Of a stretch of 64,000 nucleotides of DNA, positions 49,556-58,430 are shown in pieces (the first letter of the stretch is position 1; each line of letters starts with the position of its first letter). Source of the DNA: Alphaproteobacteria bacterium 32-64-14 (GTDB lineage: Bacteria > Pseudomonadota > Alphaproteobacteria > Caulobacterales > Hyphomonadaceae); NCBI GenBank assembly GCA_002280725.1, contig NCEM01000013.1, positions 1 to 64,000 of the forward strand. Reading direction: 5' to 3'. The notes beneath the pieces are model-generated. The model had not been told where the DNA came from. It was given only the letters and a program-made list of their open reading frames with translations, and did no database searches. The position numbers were made by a program, and so were the translations under genes.

Positions 49556-50256
49556 TGCGCAACCTCCTGATTTTTGGCGTCCTGGCTGCAGCCGCTGCTG
49601 CGCCCGCCTTCGCTCAAGAAGTGACGGTCACGGGCAACGTCGCCCTGACCACTGACTACGCCTTCCGTGGTGTCTCGCAGACCGACGAAAGCCCTGCTCT
49701 CCAGGGCGGCTTCGACGCGGCGTTTGGCAATACGGGCTTCTATGCCGGCGCCTGGGCGTCCAATATCAATTTCGGCGCCGGCGGCGCCAACCTCGAACTG
49801 GACCTCTATGGCGGCTACAAGTTCGCGCTTGGCCCCGTCGCAATGGATGTCGGCGTCATCGGCTACCTCTACCCGAGCGCGTCGGACGACGCCGCCGAGC
49901 TCGACTACTACGAAGGTTATGTGAAGCCCTCGATCGCACTGACCGACCAGTTCACGCTCGGTGGCGCGGTCTACTGGTCCCCGGAATTCACCGGCGAGTC
50001 GGGCGATGGCCTCTATGTCGAAGTGAACGGAGCCTACGTCGTTAGCCCCGAACTCTCCTTCTCCGGAGCTATCGGCCAGCAGCAAGTCGATGCGGCAGGC
50101 TTCTTCGCCGGCGACGACCAGTACATGACCTGGAACGTCGGGGGCACGTTCAACGCGATCGGCCTCGGCTTCGACCTGCGCTATGTCGGCACCGATGTGG
50201 ACAATGTGCCGATCTACGATGACCGCGTCATCTTCACGGTCAAGCGCGCTATGTAG
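49555..50256 (+). CDS. TorF-family putative outer-membrane porin
   Basis: This 233-residue protein has a signal peptide (MRNLLIFGVLAAAAAAPAFAQ) and then VTGNVALTTDYAFRGVSQTDESPALQGGFDAAFGNTGFYAGAWASNINF, the start of TIGR02001/TorF proteins. Alternating-residue beta strands continue to the end (FDLRYVGTD, YDDRVIFTVKRAM). It is probably a 12-stranded barrel of unknown permeant. Its ATG overlaps the stop of the small upstream frame; it also has its own GAGGGG. A strong terminator follows. Confidence 0.88.
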   Translation: MRNLLIFGVLAAAAAAPAFAQEVTVTGNVALTTDYAFRGVSQTDESPALQGGFDAAFGNTGFYAGAWASNINFGAGGANLELDLYGGYKFALGPVAMDVGVIGYLYPSASDDAAELDYYEGYVKPSIALTDQFTLGGAVYWSPEFTGESGDGLYVEVNGAYVVSPELSFSGAIGQQQVDAAGFFAGDDQYMTWNVGGTFNAIGLGFDLRYVGTDVDNVPIYDDRVIFTVKRAM

Positions 50257-50333
50257 GTTCGGTTCCTCCTGCGGAGGACTGAAATGGCGGTTGCCTGACG
50301 GCTCTGCCGTCGGAAAACATGGCCTGAAAACTG

Positions 50334-50371
50334 GGAAGCCGTCGCGGCCACGCGGCGGCTTCCTGCGTTTT
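50334..50371 (+). terminator. Intrinsic terminator of the porin gene
   Basis: GGAAGCCGTCGCG (50334-50346) pairs with CGCGGCGGCTTCC (50351-50363), a 13-bp stem with one G-U pair and a GCCA loop, followed by TGCGTTTT. Confidence 0.85.
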
Positions 50372-50504
50372 GGCGCATTGTCGGCGTTTGGAGGTGGGTT
50401 GCGACTTGCCGGATGGCGAGAAAGGCTGTCGAAAGGATAAGGCTGGCAAGCAGGGGCGCAGGCAGGGTCCGGCATGGACCCGATACGGGGGAGAACGCGC
50501 ACAC

Positions 50505-52214
50505 GTGACGGCTGCCGAAACGCTCCAACCCGCCATCATCTATCTCGGCGCAGGCCTTGCCGCTGCGCTGGCCTCCCGCGCCGTACGGCTCAGCCCCATC
50601 GTCGGCTATCTCGTCGCCGGCCTCGTGATCGGGCCGTCGGGCTTCGGCCTCGTCCAGAACAACGAGACGGCGCGTTTCCTCGCGGATCTTGGCGTCGTCT
50701 TCCTGCTGTTCGACATCGGCCTGCATTTCTCGCTGCACGAGATCCGTACCCGGCGTGACGACATGATCGGCCTGGCGCCGCTGCAGATCGTGCTGTGCGG
50801 CGGCGCCTTCGCGCTGATGGGCCTGGCCTTCGGATTTCCCTGGCCGATCGCAGCCCTCGTGGGCGTCTCGCTGGCCCTCTCCTCCACAGCCGTGGTCGCG
50901 CGGCTGCTAGCCGACCGAAATCAGCCCGCCTGCCCGATGGGACGTTCGGCGACTGCCGTGCTGGTCGCGCAGGACATCGTCGCGATCTTCCTGCTCACCT
51001 TCGCAGCCTCCTTCGGCGGCGATCCGAACCTGCTGGGCGCCGAAGCGCTGATCATTCTTGGCAAGGGCGTTCTCGCCCTGGTCATCGCGATACTTGCCGG
51101 CCGCTTCGTCGTGCGCCCGCTCTTCCAGTCACTAGCGGCGACAAACAATCGCGAGACGTTCACCGTCGTGGCGCTGTTCATCGTGCTGGCCGCAAGCGCT
51201 GCAACCGCGCGGGCCGACCTCTCGCTGACGCTCGGCGCATTCCTCGCGGGCATGGCCGTGTCCGATACGCCCTATCGCCATGTGGTGCAGAACGAGATCA
51301 AGCCCTTCGCGGGGCTGCTGCTCGGCCTGTTCTTCATGGGCGTCGGCATGGGCGTGAGCCTGCCTGCCATGGCGGCGATCTGGCCTGCCGTGCTCGCGAC
51401 CGCGCTGGTGATCCTCATCGTGAAAACTGCCGTGGTCTTCGTCGCCGCGCGCCTCAATGGCTGGGGCGTGCCGGGCGCGACGCAGCTTGGCTTCCTGCTG
51501 AGCCAGGGCTCGGAGTTCACGCTGGTTGTGGTCGGCATTGCTTCGATCTCGCTCGCCATGCCGGGCAACTGGGCTGGCGTCGTCACAGCGGCGGTCGCGG
51601 TGACGTTGGTCGCCGCGCCGATCTGGACGGCGCTCGGCCTCCACCTCGCCAAGTTGCTGGCCGAGCGTACAAAGGCTGCTCAGCCGGACGCTGCCGAAGT
51701 TGCGGCCGAACACCCCGTGCTGATTTTCGGCATGACGGAGGAAGGCTGCCTCGTCGCCGATGCGCTGCGCGAGCACGACATCGCCTATCTCGGCGTCGAT
51801 GCCGATCCCGAGCGGTTCGTCGCCGCCGTCTCCAATGGCTACGATGTGGTGTTCGGGGACGCACGTGACGAGCGGCTGATGAAGAGCGTCGGCATCGCGG
51901 ACACAAAAGCCATCGTGCTGGGCACGCGCGGCCTTGCAGCGGCCAGCGCCTTCCTTGCCGAAGCAGCGCCCGGAAGCGTGCGCTCTCCCTGCTTCGTTGC
52001 GGTATCCAGTCTGGCGGAGCGTACGCAACTGGCCGATCAGGGCTTCCGCGCGCACATGGCGCACGCCGAACCCAAAGGCGTCGAACTGGCGACTGACCTT
52101 CTCCAGCAGCTTGGCATCGAGCAAGCCCGCATCACGGCGTGGGTCCGTGACCAGGCCGATGTCCGCGGCCTCCCGGACAAGGCGCCTGAGCCCGCAGAGA
52201 GCGAAGCGGCGTAG
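50505..52214 (+). CDS. CPA2-family cation:proton antiporter (KefB/YbaL type) with TrkA-N domain
   Basis: This 569-residue membrane protein has about 12 helices from residue 10 to 400 (VGYLVAGLVIGPSGFGLV, FLADLGVVFLLFDIGLHFS, LSLTLGAFLAGMAVSDTPYRHVVQNEIKPFAGLLLGLFFMGVGM). A cytoplasmic RCK/TrkA-N nucleotide-binding domain follows (about 425-540: VLIFGMTEEGCLVADALREHDIAYLGVDADPERF, VVFGDARDERLMKSVGI). Such proteins exchange K+ or Na+ for protons under NAD(H) or glutathione control. The start is GTG at 50505 with GGGGGAG about 13 nt upstream. No partner subunit (KefF/KefG) is adjacent. Confidence 0.9.
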   Translation: MTAAETLQPAIIYLGAGLAAALASRAVRLSPIVGYLVAGLVIGPSGFGLVQNNETARFLADLGVVFLLFDIGLHFSLHEIRTRRDDMIGLAPLQIVLCGGAFALMGLAFGFPWPIAALVGVSLALSSTAVVARLLADRNQPACPMGRSATAVLVAQDIVAIFLLTFAASFGGDPNLLGAEALIILGKGVLALVIAILAGRFVVRPLFQSLAATNNRETFTVVALFIVLAASAATARADLSLTLGAFLAGMAVSDTPYRHVVQNEIKPFAGLLLGLFFMGVGMGVSLPAMAAIWPAVLATALVILIVKTAVVFVAARLNGWGVPGATQLGFLLSQGSEFTLVVVGIASISLAMPGNWAGVVTAAVAVTLVAAPIWTALGLHLAKLLAERTKAAQPDAAEVAAEHPVLIFGMTEEGCLVADALREHDIAYLGVDADPERFVAAVSNGYDVVFGDARDERLMKSVGIADTKAIVLGTRGLAAASAFLAEAAPGSVRSPCFVAVSSLAERTQLADQGFRAHMAHAEPKGVELATDLLQQLGIEQARITAWVRDQADVRGLPDKAPEPAESEAA

Positions 52215-52226
52215 TCGTCCTTCAGC

Positions 52227-52799
52227 TCAACCACCGAGAGAGCGGATGACCCGCTCCATGAGCTTCGCCGCAATGACGGCTGCGATGGATTTGATAACGC
52301 TGCCGGGTAGAAACGGCGCAACGCCGCTGTCCCATGCGGCGAGCGGACCTGTGAGAATGCTCAGACGCGCCCAGCCGAGCGCGAGGATCAGTGCATGGCC
52401 GACCATGAACACGGCGAACATCGCCAGCCATCCACGCATCGCCGGACGTTCCGTCAGCCAGCCGCACGCGAAAGCCGCTACCAGGAAGCCCGCGAGATAA
52501 CCCGACGTCGGCCCCTCGAACACTGCAAGACCACCGGCGCCATCGGCGAGGAGCGGCAGGCTAAGCGCTGCAAGCGCGAGCCACGTCAGCACGATGGCAG
52601 TGGCGAGCCGCGCACCGGCAAGGCCAGCAAGCAGCATCACGACGAAGCTCTGCATCGTCATCGGCACGGGATACATCGGCGCGGAAATCCACGACGCCAC
52701 CGCGATCATCGCGCTTCCCACAACGACAACCGCGATCCGCCACAGCACGGGGCGATCGATGAGAACGGCCTGCAAGGGCGCAGCGTGGCCAGGCGACAT
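52227..52799 (-). CDS. bioY: BioY-family biotin transporter S component
   Basis: This 190-residue membrane protein has six helices and the BioY patterns AMIAVASWISAPMYPVPMTMQSFVVMLLAGLAGAR and LPLLADGAGGLAVFEGPTSGYLAGFLVAAFACGWL, ending FLPGSVIKSIAAVIAAKLME. It binds biotin with high affinity and may work alone or with ECF A/T subunits, which are not in this window. It converges with the antiporter gene, 12 nt apart. No biotin operator or riboswitch is recognised upstream. Confidence 0.93.
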   Translation of the reverse strand: MSPGHAAPLQAVLIDRPVLWRIAVVVVGSAMIAVASWISAPMYPVPMTMQSFVVMLLAGLAGARLATAIVLTWLALAALSLPLLADGAGGLAVFEGPTSGYLAGFLVAAFACGWLTERPAMRGWLAMFAVFMVGHALILALGWARLSILTGPLAAWDSGVAPFLPGSVIKSIAAVIAAKLMERVIRSLGG

Positions 52800-52918
52800 C
52801 TGGCTGCTCCCCTATCCGCTCAGCCTGATCGAAACCTAGCGCATCCGGCTCGCACGGCTCCGCGCCGCGTTGCCGCAGGGAACCCGGATGCTACCCGGTG
52901 GTCGCCTCAGACGCGCAG

Positions 52919-53224
52919 CTATTTGCAGCGCTCGAGCGGGCTCGCGCCGGAGTCCTCCATCTTGAGCTTTCCGTCATCGCCGAGAATAATGACAGCTGTG
53001 ATGTCTTCCGATCCATCGCGCTTGGCGAGCACCGTCTTGCCATCGAAGGTGTAGCTGCCGGTCGCTATCTGGCCCTTGCTCTCCATCTCCACCTTGCCTT
53101 CCGGCTTGAACGTGACGTTGCCGTCAGGCGAGCACCACTTGCCTTCAACGCTCGGGCCGCTGCTGCTGCCGCACGCGGAAAGGCCGATTGCCAGGATGCA
53201 GGCCAGCGCCGATGTGTATTTCAT
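52919..53224 (-). CDS. Small lipoprotein
   Basis: This 101-residue lipoprotein (MKYTSALACILAIGLSACGSS, lipid Cys at about residue 18) has a mature domain of short beta strands: EGKWCSPDGNVTFKPEGKVEMESKGQIATGSYTFDGKTVLAKR. The pattern resembles lipocalin-like or DUF-type beta-barrel lipoproteins. GAGGGAC precedes the ATG. The function is unknown. It is divergent from the hydrolase lipoprotein gene (142 nt between starts). Confidence 0.72.
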   Translation of the reverse strand: MKYTSALACILAIGLSACGSSSGPSVEGKWCSPDGNVTFKPEGKVEMESKGQIATGSYTFDGKTVLAKRDGSEDITAVIILGDDGKLKMEDSGASPLERCK

Positions 53225-53366
53225 GTCCCTCGTCTCCCTGAAATTCAGCTCTCGAACGATCAAGCGCGAACGCAGGGCAAAGCGGATCAGCGCCGATGAT
53301 CCGCAAGATCGCGCAGGGCGTAGACCTCCGGGGAAAGCTGATCGAAGATCAGACGGAGGACACCGC

Positions 53367-54332
53367 ATGGCGCGCCTGCAGTCTCTTGCATTGATCGCCG
53401 GAGCGTCTGCGGCGCTCGCCGCCTGCGCCACACGCGAGATCCCGTATGACGAACTGACGGCGCGCTATGGCCTTCCCACCTCGCACACGTTCGAGCCGGA
53501 GCCGGGGCTGATTGTCCACTACACCGACGAGGGCGCGCGCGAGAGGCGCACCATCATTCTCGTCCACGGCTTCGCCGCATCGGTTCACGCCTGGCGCCCA
53601 TGGGTCGAACGGCTGGAGAAAGACTACCGCCTGATCGCGCTCGACCTGCCCGGCCACGGCCTCACCCAGGCGCCCGCCGACTACCAGGCCTCGATGGACC
53701 GCAACGCCGCGCTGGTTGGAAAACTCGCGGAACATGCCGGCGCGCAGCGTTTCGTGCTGGCCGGCAATTCGATGGGCGGCGGCGTGTCGCTTGCGTTCGC
53801 CATGAAGCATCCCGAACGGCTCGAAGCGCTGGTGCTGGTCGATGCTGCGGGCTGGCCCGGTGAGACAGGCGAGAAACGCGGCGGGCCGCCGGGCTTCGTC
53901 GGCCTGCTCAACAACGGCGTCGGCCGCTTCTTCCTGAAGCTGTTCGACGTGCGCATGTTCGCCGTCGACGGGCTGAAGTCCGCCTATCTCGACGAGGCTC
54001 TGGTGACCGACGCGGTCATCGCCCGCTATGCCGATCTCGCCATGGCCGTCGGCCATCGCGACATCCTGCTGACACAGCGCTCGCAGCCCGACACGCCATG
54101 GACCCCGGCGGACTTTGCAAACATCCACGTGCCCGTGCTGGTGATGTCAGGCGAGCAGGACAATCTCATTCCCGTGGAGGACGCACGCGCCATCGCCGCC
54201 GCGATTCCCGGCGCGAAGCTGGTCACCTATCCCGAAGGCGGCCATCTGCCGATGGAACAGCTGCCGGATGCGACCGTGCGCGACCTGCGGGCGTTTCTGG
54301 ACCGCCTGCGCGGTGCGGAAAAACAGGATTAA
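53367..54332 (+). CDS. Alpha/beta hydrolase lipoprotein
   Basis: This 321-residue protein is a lipoprotein (ALAACATRE) with an alpha/beta hydrolase domain: HGFAASVHAWRPWVERLEKDYRLIALDLPGHGLTQAP, nucleophile Ser in LAGNSMGGGVSLAFA, Asp in MSGEQDNLIPVED and His in PEGGHLPMEQLP. It is closest to MhpC/epoxide-hydrolase-like lipases. Anchoring to a membrane suggests hydrolysis of lipid or hydrophobic esters. GGAGGA lies 6 nt before the ATG at 53367. Its substrate is unknown. Confidence 0.88.
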   Translation: MARLQSLALIAGASAALAACATREIPYDELTARYGLPTSHTFEPEPGLIVHYTDEGARERRTIILVHGFAASVHAWRPWVERLEKDYRLIALDLPGHGLTQAPADYQASMDRNAALVGKLAEHAGAQRFVLAGNSMGGGVSLAFAMKHPERLEALVLVDAAGWPGETGEKRGGPPGFVGLLNNGVGRFFLKLFDVRMFAVDGLKSAYLDEALVTDAVIARYADLAMAVGHRDILLTQRSQPDTPWTPADFANIHVPVLVMSGEQDNLIPVEDARAIAAAIPGAKLVTYPEGGHLPMEQLPDATVRDLRAFLDRLRGAEKQD

Positions 54333-54403
54333 GGCGGCGCAAGTCTCTGGCACAAATCGCCCCAACTCTGGCATAAGCCACCCAGAAGGTTGAGGAGATC
54401 GGC

Positions 54404-55519
54404 ATGAGAATCGGCGTTCCCAAGGAAATCAAGACGCAGGAATACCGCGTCGGCCTCACGCCCGAGAGTGTTGGCGAGCTTGTGCGGGCCGGCCACGAGG
54501 TCGTGGTCGAGACCAGTGCCGGCGCCGGCCTTGGCGCAACCGACGCCGACTACCAGAAGGTCGGCGCGAAAATCCTGCCGGCCGCCGCCGCCGTATTCGA
54601 CACCGCCGAGATGATCGTGAAGGTGAAAGAGCCCCAGCCGATCGAGTGCGCCATGCTGAAGCCGCACCAGACGCTGTTCACCTATCTCCACCTCGCAGCC
54701 GATAAACCGCAGGCCGAAGCCCTGATGAAATCAGGCGCGACCTGCATCGCTTACGAGACCGTCACCAACAATGCCGGCCGCCTCCCCCTGCTCCAGCCGA
54801 TGAGCCAGGTGGCGGGCCGCATGTCGATCAATGTCGGCGCCTATGCGCTGATGAAGACCAAGCGCGGCCGCGGCCTGCTGCTGGGCGGCGTGCCGGGCGT
54901 GCCGCCAGCCAACGTGGTTATCCTCGGGGGTGGCGTCTCCGGCGTCCACGCAGCCGAGATGGCCATCGGCGCCCGCGCCAACGTCACGGTGTTCGACCGC
55001 TCCATGCCGCGCCTTGAAGAGCTCGACGTGCAGTTCGCCGGCGCCGTCGACACCGTCTACGCAACGCAAGCCGCCATCGACCGCGCGGTGATCGAGGCCG
55101 ATCTCGTCATCGGCGCCGTGCTGATCCCCGGCGCCGCCGCGCCCAAGCTCGTCACCCGCGCGCACCTCAAACAGATGAAGCCCGGCGCCGTGCTGGTGGA
55201 CATCTCCATCGACCAGGGCGGCTGCTTTGAAACGTCCCGCCCGACGACGCACGACGATCCGATCTACGAAGTGGATGGCATCCTGCACTACTGCGTCGCC
55301 AACATGCCGGGCGCCGTGCCGCGCACCTCCACCTACGCGCTCAACAACGTCACGCTGCCCTTCGCGCTCGACATCGCGAACAAAGGCACGAAGGCCGCGC
55401 TGAATGCCGACAAGCACCTCGCCAACGGCCTCAACGTCGCCGAGGGCAAGATCACGCACGAAGCCGTGGCGCACGATCTCGACCTGCCCTTCGCCAAGCC
55501 GTCATGGCTGGCGGCTTGA
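54404..55519 (+). CDS. ald: Alanine dehydrogenase
   Basis: This 371-residue NAD-dependent enzyme interconverts L-alanine and pyruvate plus ammonia; its length equals the family norm. N-terminal MRIGVPKEIKTQEYRVGLTPESV, active-site Lys in VKVKEPQPIE, His in LFTYLHLAADK, NAD-binding VVILGGGVSGVHAAEMAIG and C-terminal DGILHYCVANMPGAVPRTSTYALNNVTLPF are all characteristic. It is followed by a lipoprotein gene starting inside its last codons (16-nt overlap), so the two are co-transcribed. Confidence 0.96.
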   Translation: MRIGVPKEIKTQEYRVGLTPESVGELVRAGHEVVVETSAGAGLGATDADYQKVGAKILPAAAAVFDTAEMIVKVKEPQPIECAMLKPHQTLFTYLHLAADKPQAEALMKSGATCIAYETVTNNAGRLPLLQPMSQVAGRMSINVGAYALMKTKRGRGLLLGGVPGVPPANVVILGGGVSGVHAAEMAIGARANVTVFDRSMPRLEELDVQFAGAVDTVYATQAAIDRAVIEADLVIGAVLIPGAAAPKLVTRAHLKQMKPGAVLVDISIDQGGCFETSRPTTHDDPIYEVDGILHYCVANMPGAVPRTSTYALNNVTLPFALDIANKGTKAALNADKHLANGLNVAEGKITHEAVAHDLDLPFAKPSWLAA

Positions 55520-55974
55520 GCGCCTCGCTCCGCAAGCTGGGCTTCCTGCTCGGCGCGCTGCTGCTTGCCGCCTGTGGCGGCGGGCCAATGACGCCCGACA
55601 GGAAGGATCCGGTTTCGGTCACGCGCGCCTTCGTCGAGGCGTTCAACGCCCGAGACTTGCAGCGCATGTTGCCCCTGCACGACCAGGTGAACATCGACGC
55701 CATCGCCGCTGCGCTTGCGGGCGGCGTTGGCAGCCCGGAATACGAAGCCATCTTCGCGCCGGGCATGGTGGAGCTTCTGGCGAAGGAAGCCGGCAAGGTC
55801 GAAGGCCCGCGCTATGACAGGCGCGATGCTGTCGTGAAGGTCGGAACCGACGAGACCGGCGACGTCTACACCGTCATCTTGTCGAAAGACGAGCAGGAAG
55901 AGTGGAGCATCGTGGCTCACTCCCGCATGAGCAAGCCGCAGTACGAAGCGCTGGCGGCAGAGCCGAAGAAGTAG
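55504..55974 (+). CDS. Lipoprotein with NTF2-like domain
   Basis: This 156-residue lipoprotein (LGALLLAACGGG, lipid Cys at about residue 24) has a mature domain that begins DPVSVTRAFVEAFNARDLQRMLPLHD, a DUF4878/NTF2-like opening, and ends strand-rich (VYTVILSKDEQEEWSIVAHSRM). The ATG at 55504 lies within the end of ald, overlapping by 16 nt in another frame. No closer family is known to me. A bidirectional terminator follows. Confidence 0.7.
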   Translation: MAGGLSASLRKLGFLLGALLLAACGGGPMTPDRKDPVSVTRAFVEAFNARDLQRMLPLHDQVNIDAIAAALAGGVGSPEYEAIFAPGMVELLAKEAGKVEGPRYDRRDAVVKVGTDETGDVYTVILSKDEQEEWSIVAHSRMSKPQYEALAAEPKK

Positions 55975-55990
55975 CGACAACTCAAAAACA

Positions 55991-56019
55991 AACAGGCCCG
56001 CGGATCACGCGGGCCTGTT
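55991..56019. terminator. Bidirectional terminator
   Basis: AACAGGCCCGCG (55991-56002) pairs with CGCGGGCCTGTT (56008-56019), a perfect 12-bp stem with a GATCA loop. In the minus direction TGTTTTTGAG follows, in the plus direction CGTGTTG. It separates the lipoprotein gene from convergent hflC. Confidence 0.88.
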
Positions 56020-56042
56020 CGTGTTGTGTCAGCGATGAAAGC

Positions 56043-56936
56043 CTAGCGGCCCGTCGCGCTGCCGAAGTATTTGAAGAAGTCGCTATCCGGCGAGATCACG
56101 AACGGCGTGCCGGCCTTGATCGCCTTGTCGTAAGCCAGGAGCGAGCGATAGAAGGAATAGAACTCAGCATCCTTGTTGAACGCCGCCGACGAGATCTTGG
56201 CGCGGTCGGCATCGCCTTCACCGCGGATCCGCAAGGCCTGCTGTTCGGCGTTGGCGACAATGACGCGCGCCTGTGCATCTGCTTCGGCTGTGATCGACGC
56301 GAACAGGCCTTCGCCTTCCGCGTTGTACTGGCTGATCTTCTGCTGGAGCTGCGACTTCATGCGCTCGTAGACCCGCTGCGTGTTCGCTTCCGGCAGGTCG
56401 GCCTGGCGGATGCGGACGTCGATGATTTCCACGCCCAGCGTGTTCATCTGCGTCTGCAGCGCCGTGCGGACACGCTGCATCAGCGTGGCGCGCTGGCCCG
56501 AGACGATGTCCGGCTGGCTCACCTTGCCGAGCTCGCCGCGCAGGGCGGCGGTGAAGCGCAGGCCAAGCTGCTGGACGCCGTTCTGCTCCGAGCCGGCGGC
56601 GCGGAAGAACTGCAGCGGGTTCTTGATGCGCCAGCGCGCGATGGCGTCGACGTTCAGACGCTGCTGGTCGTTGGCGATGACTTCGGCGGCGTCCAGGTCA
56701 TAGCCCTGGTTGCGCTTCTCGTAGAAGCGCACGTCGTCGAACAGCGGCATCTTCAGATGAAGACCCGCGCCAAGGTTCGGCAGCTCGCTCTTCTCGGTCG
56801 CGTTCACGGTGTACTGCGCCGAGCCGAAACGGATGACGATCGCCTGCTTGTCGATCGGTACGATATAGAGCGAGTTCGCGAGGAGCAGCAGGATGGCTGC
56901 TGCGACGACGCCAGCGATGATGAGGGTGCGTTGCAT
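56043..56936 (-). CDS. hflC: FtsH modulator HflC
   Basis: This 297-residue stomatin/prohibitin (SPFH) protein forms the HflKC cage around the FtsH protease. An N-terminal membrane helix (TLIIAGVVAAAILLLLANSLYIV) is followed by the SPFH domain (DKQAIVIRFGSAQYTV, GLHLKMPLFDDVRFYEKR, GVEIIDVRIRQADLPEANTQRVYERMKSQ) and a long charged coiled coil (ITAEADAQARVIVANAEQQALRIRGEGDADRAK). The start is 2 nt after the hflK stop. Confidence 0.95.
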   Translation of the reverse strand: MQRTLIIAGVVAAAILLLLANSLYIVPIDKQAIVIRFGSAQYTVNATEKSELPNLGAGLHLKMPLFDDVRFYEKRNQGYDLDAAEVIANDQQRLNVDAIARWRIKNPLQFFRAAGSEQNGVQQLGLRFTAALRGELGKVSQPDIVSGQRATLMQRVRTALQTQMNTLGVEIIDVRIRQADLPEANTQRVYERMKSQLQQKISQYNAEGEGLFASITAEADAQARVIVANAEQQALRIRGEGDADRAKISSAAFNKDAEFYSFYRSLLAYDKAIKAGTPFVISPDSDFFKYFGSATGR

Positions 56937-56938
56937 GA

Positions 56939-58138
56939 TTATTGCCCCTGCGGCGCCGGCTGGCGGCCGCGCAACTGGTCAAGCGGGATGATAGGCACCG
57001 CGCCCGATTTTGTGTCGATGATCGTGTTCTCGGTTCGGCCGAGCACTCTTTCCATCGTTTCAAGGAACATACGGTCGCGCGTGACACGCGGGGCCTGACG
57101 ATACTCGTCATAGATCAGGTTGAACGCATCGGCGGCGCCCTTCGCTTCGGCGACGACGGCGGCCTTGTAGCCTTCGGCCTCCTGAAGCGCTGCGCGCGCA
57201 CGGCCTTCCGCCTCTGGAACGACGCGGTTGCGGTGAGCGATTGCGTCGGCTTCGCGCTTGGCCTTGTTCTGCTCGGCGCTCGACACGTCACGCTGCACGC
57301 TCGCGACTTCTTCCGGCGCGGTGGCCTTGCCGATCGAGATCGAGATGATCTCGATGCCGCTGTCATAGCTGTTGAGCGTGAGCTGCATCAGCGCCTTCAC
57401 GCGCAATTCAACGCCGGTACGGTCGCCCGTGGTGATCGGCTCGAACGCCGACGTGCCAACGACTTCGCGCATCGCGCTCTCGCCTATCTGCTCGATCAGC
57501 ACGTTGCTGCCGTTCTCCTGGTCGACAACGTTGAAGAGGTACTTGTTCGGATCGTAGATGCGCCAGTTGATGACGAAGCCGATGTCGACGATGCTTTCAT
57601 CGCCCGTCAACATCAGGTTGGCTTCGTTCTCGCCGCCGATCGCGGTGCGCTTTTCGGTGTTCACTTCGACGATGTAATGCTGCTCGATCGGGCTTGGCAG
57701 ACGCAGGCGGAAGCCCGGATCCTCGAAGCGCGCAAAGGTTCCAAAGCGCAGCACGACCGCCCGCTGGCGTTCGTCGACCTGATAAACGCCGGTCAGCGCC
57801 CAGCCGACAACGGCCAGCGCGAGAATGATCACGATGCCCGTGGCGCCAAGGCCACGCGGGGCGCCGCCCCGGCCGGAGCCATTGGAGCCGCCACCACCGC
57901 CAGATCCGCCCTTGCGGCGAAAACGCTCCTGCATGCGGCGCAGGGTCTCTTCCAGATCGGGACGGTCCTTGCCGCCGCCACTGCCGCCGCCACCGGGAGG
58001 TTTGGAGCCGCCGGGGCCGCCAGACCCGCCGCCGGGAGGCTTGCCCCAAGGGCTTTCGCCCCCGTTGTTATTGCCGCCGCCCCCGCCCCAAGGGCCGCCA
58101 CCGCCACCGCCACCGCCCTTGTTGTCGTTCCAGGGCAT
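56939..58138 (-). CDS. hflK: FtsH modulator HflK
   Basis: This 399-residue partner of HflC has a long Gly/Pro-rich cytoplasmic N-terminus (about 1-100: runs of Gly, MPWNDNKGGGGGGGGPWGG), one membrane helix (GIVIILALAVVGWALTGVYQV), an SPFH domain (DERQRAVVLRFGTFARFEDPGFRLRLPSPIEQHYIVEVN) and a coiled coil (SAEQNKAKREADAIAHRNRVVPEAEGRAR). The Gly run is unusually long but typical of alphaproteobacterial HflK. The 292 nt upstream (58139-58430) should hold its promoter; nothing else is visible there. Confidence 0.95.
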   Translation of the reverse strand: MPWNDNKGGGGGGGGPWGGGGGNNNGGESPWGKPPGGGSGGPGGSKPPGGGGSGGGKDRPDLEETLRRMQERFRRKGGSGGGGGSNGSGRGGAPRGLGATGIVIILALAVVGWALTGVYQVDERQRAVVLRFGTFARFEDPGFRLRLPSPIEQHYIVEVNTEKRTAIGGENEANLMLTGDESIVDIGFVINWRIYDPNKYLFNVVDQENGSNVLIEQIGESAMREVVGTSAFEPITTGDRTGVELRVKALMQLTLNSYDSGIEIISISIGKATAPEEVASVQRDVSSAEQNKAKREADAIAHRNRVVPEAEGRARAALQEAEGYKAAVVAEAKGAADAFNLIYDEYRQAPRVTRDRMFLETMERVLGRTENTIIDTKSGAVPIIPLDQLRGRQPAPQGQ

Positions 58139-58430
58139 GTGACCCCTCCTGCTACGTTCAAGTCTGGAGATTTGTGTACTGCACTAGTTGAGCGCGCATT
58201 AAAGCGTCTTCAAGGCTGGCACATAAGCCAGTTTCGCGCAGGACGCGACTTTGAGACACTCTGACATACACGTGATTCAGCTAGGCCATTTCTTTGCAAG
58301 GTTTGAGCCCGGTAACCACCATTACTTGAAAGCCCCCGGATTGTTCCCGCCAGCCCACCCCCGGGTACGCTTCTTGCTGTTCCCGTGGTTGTAGAAGGCC
58401 ATCCCCGCCCCGGACGGCAGGCAGGATCCC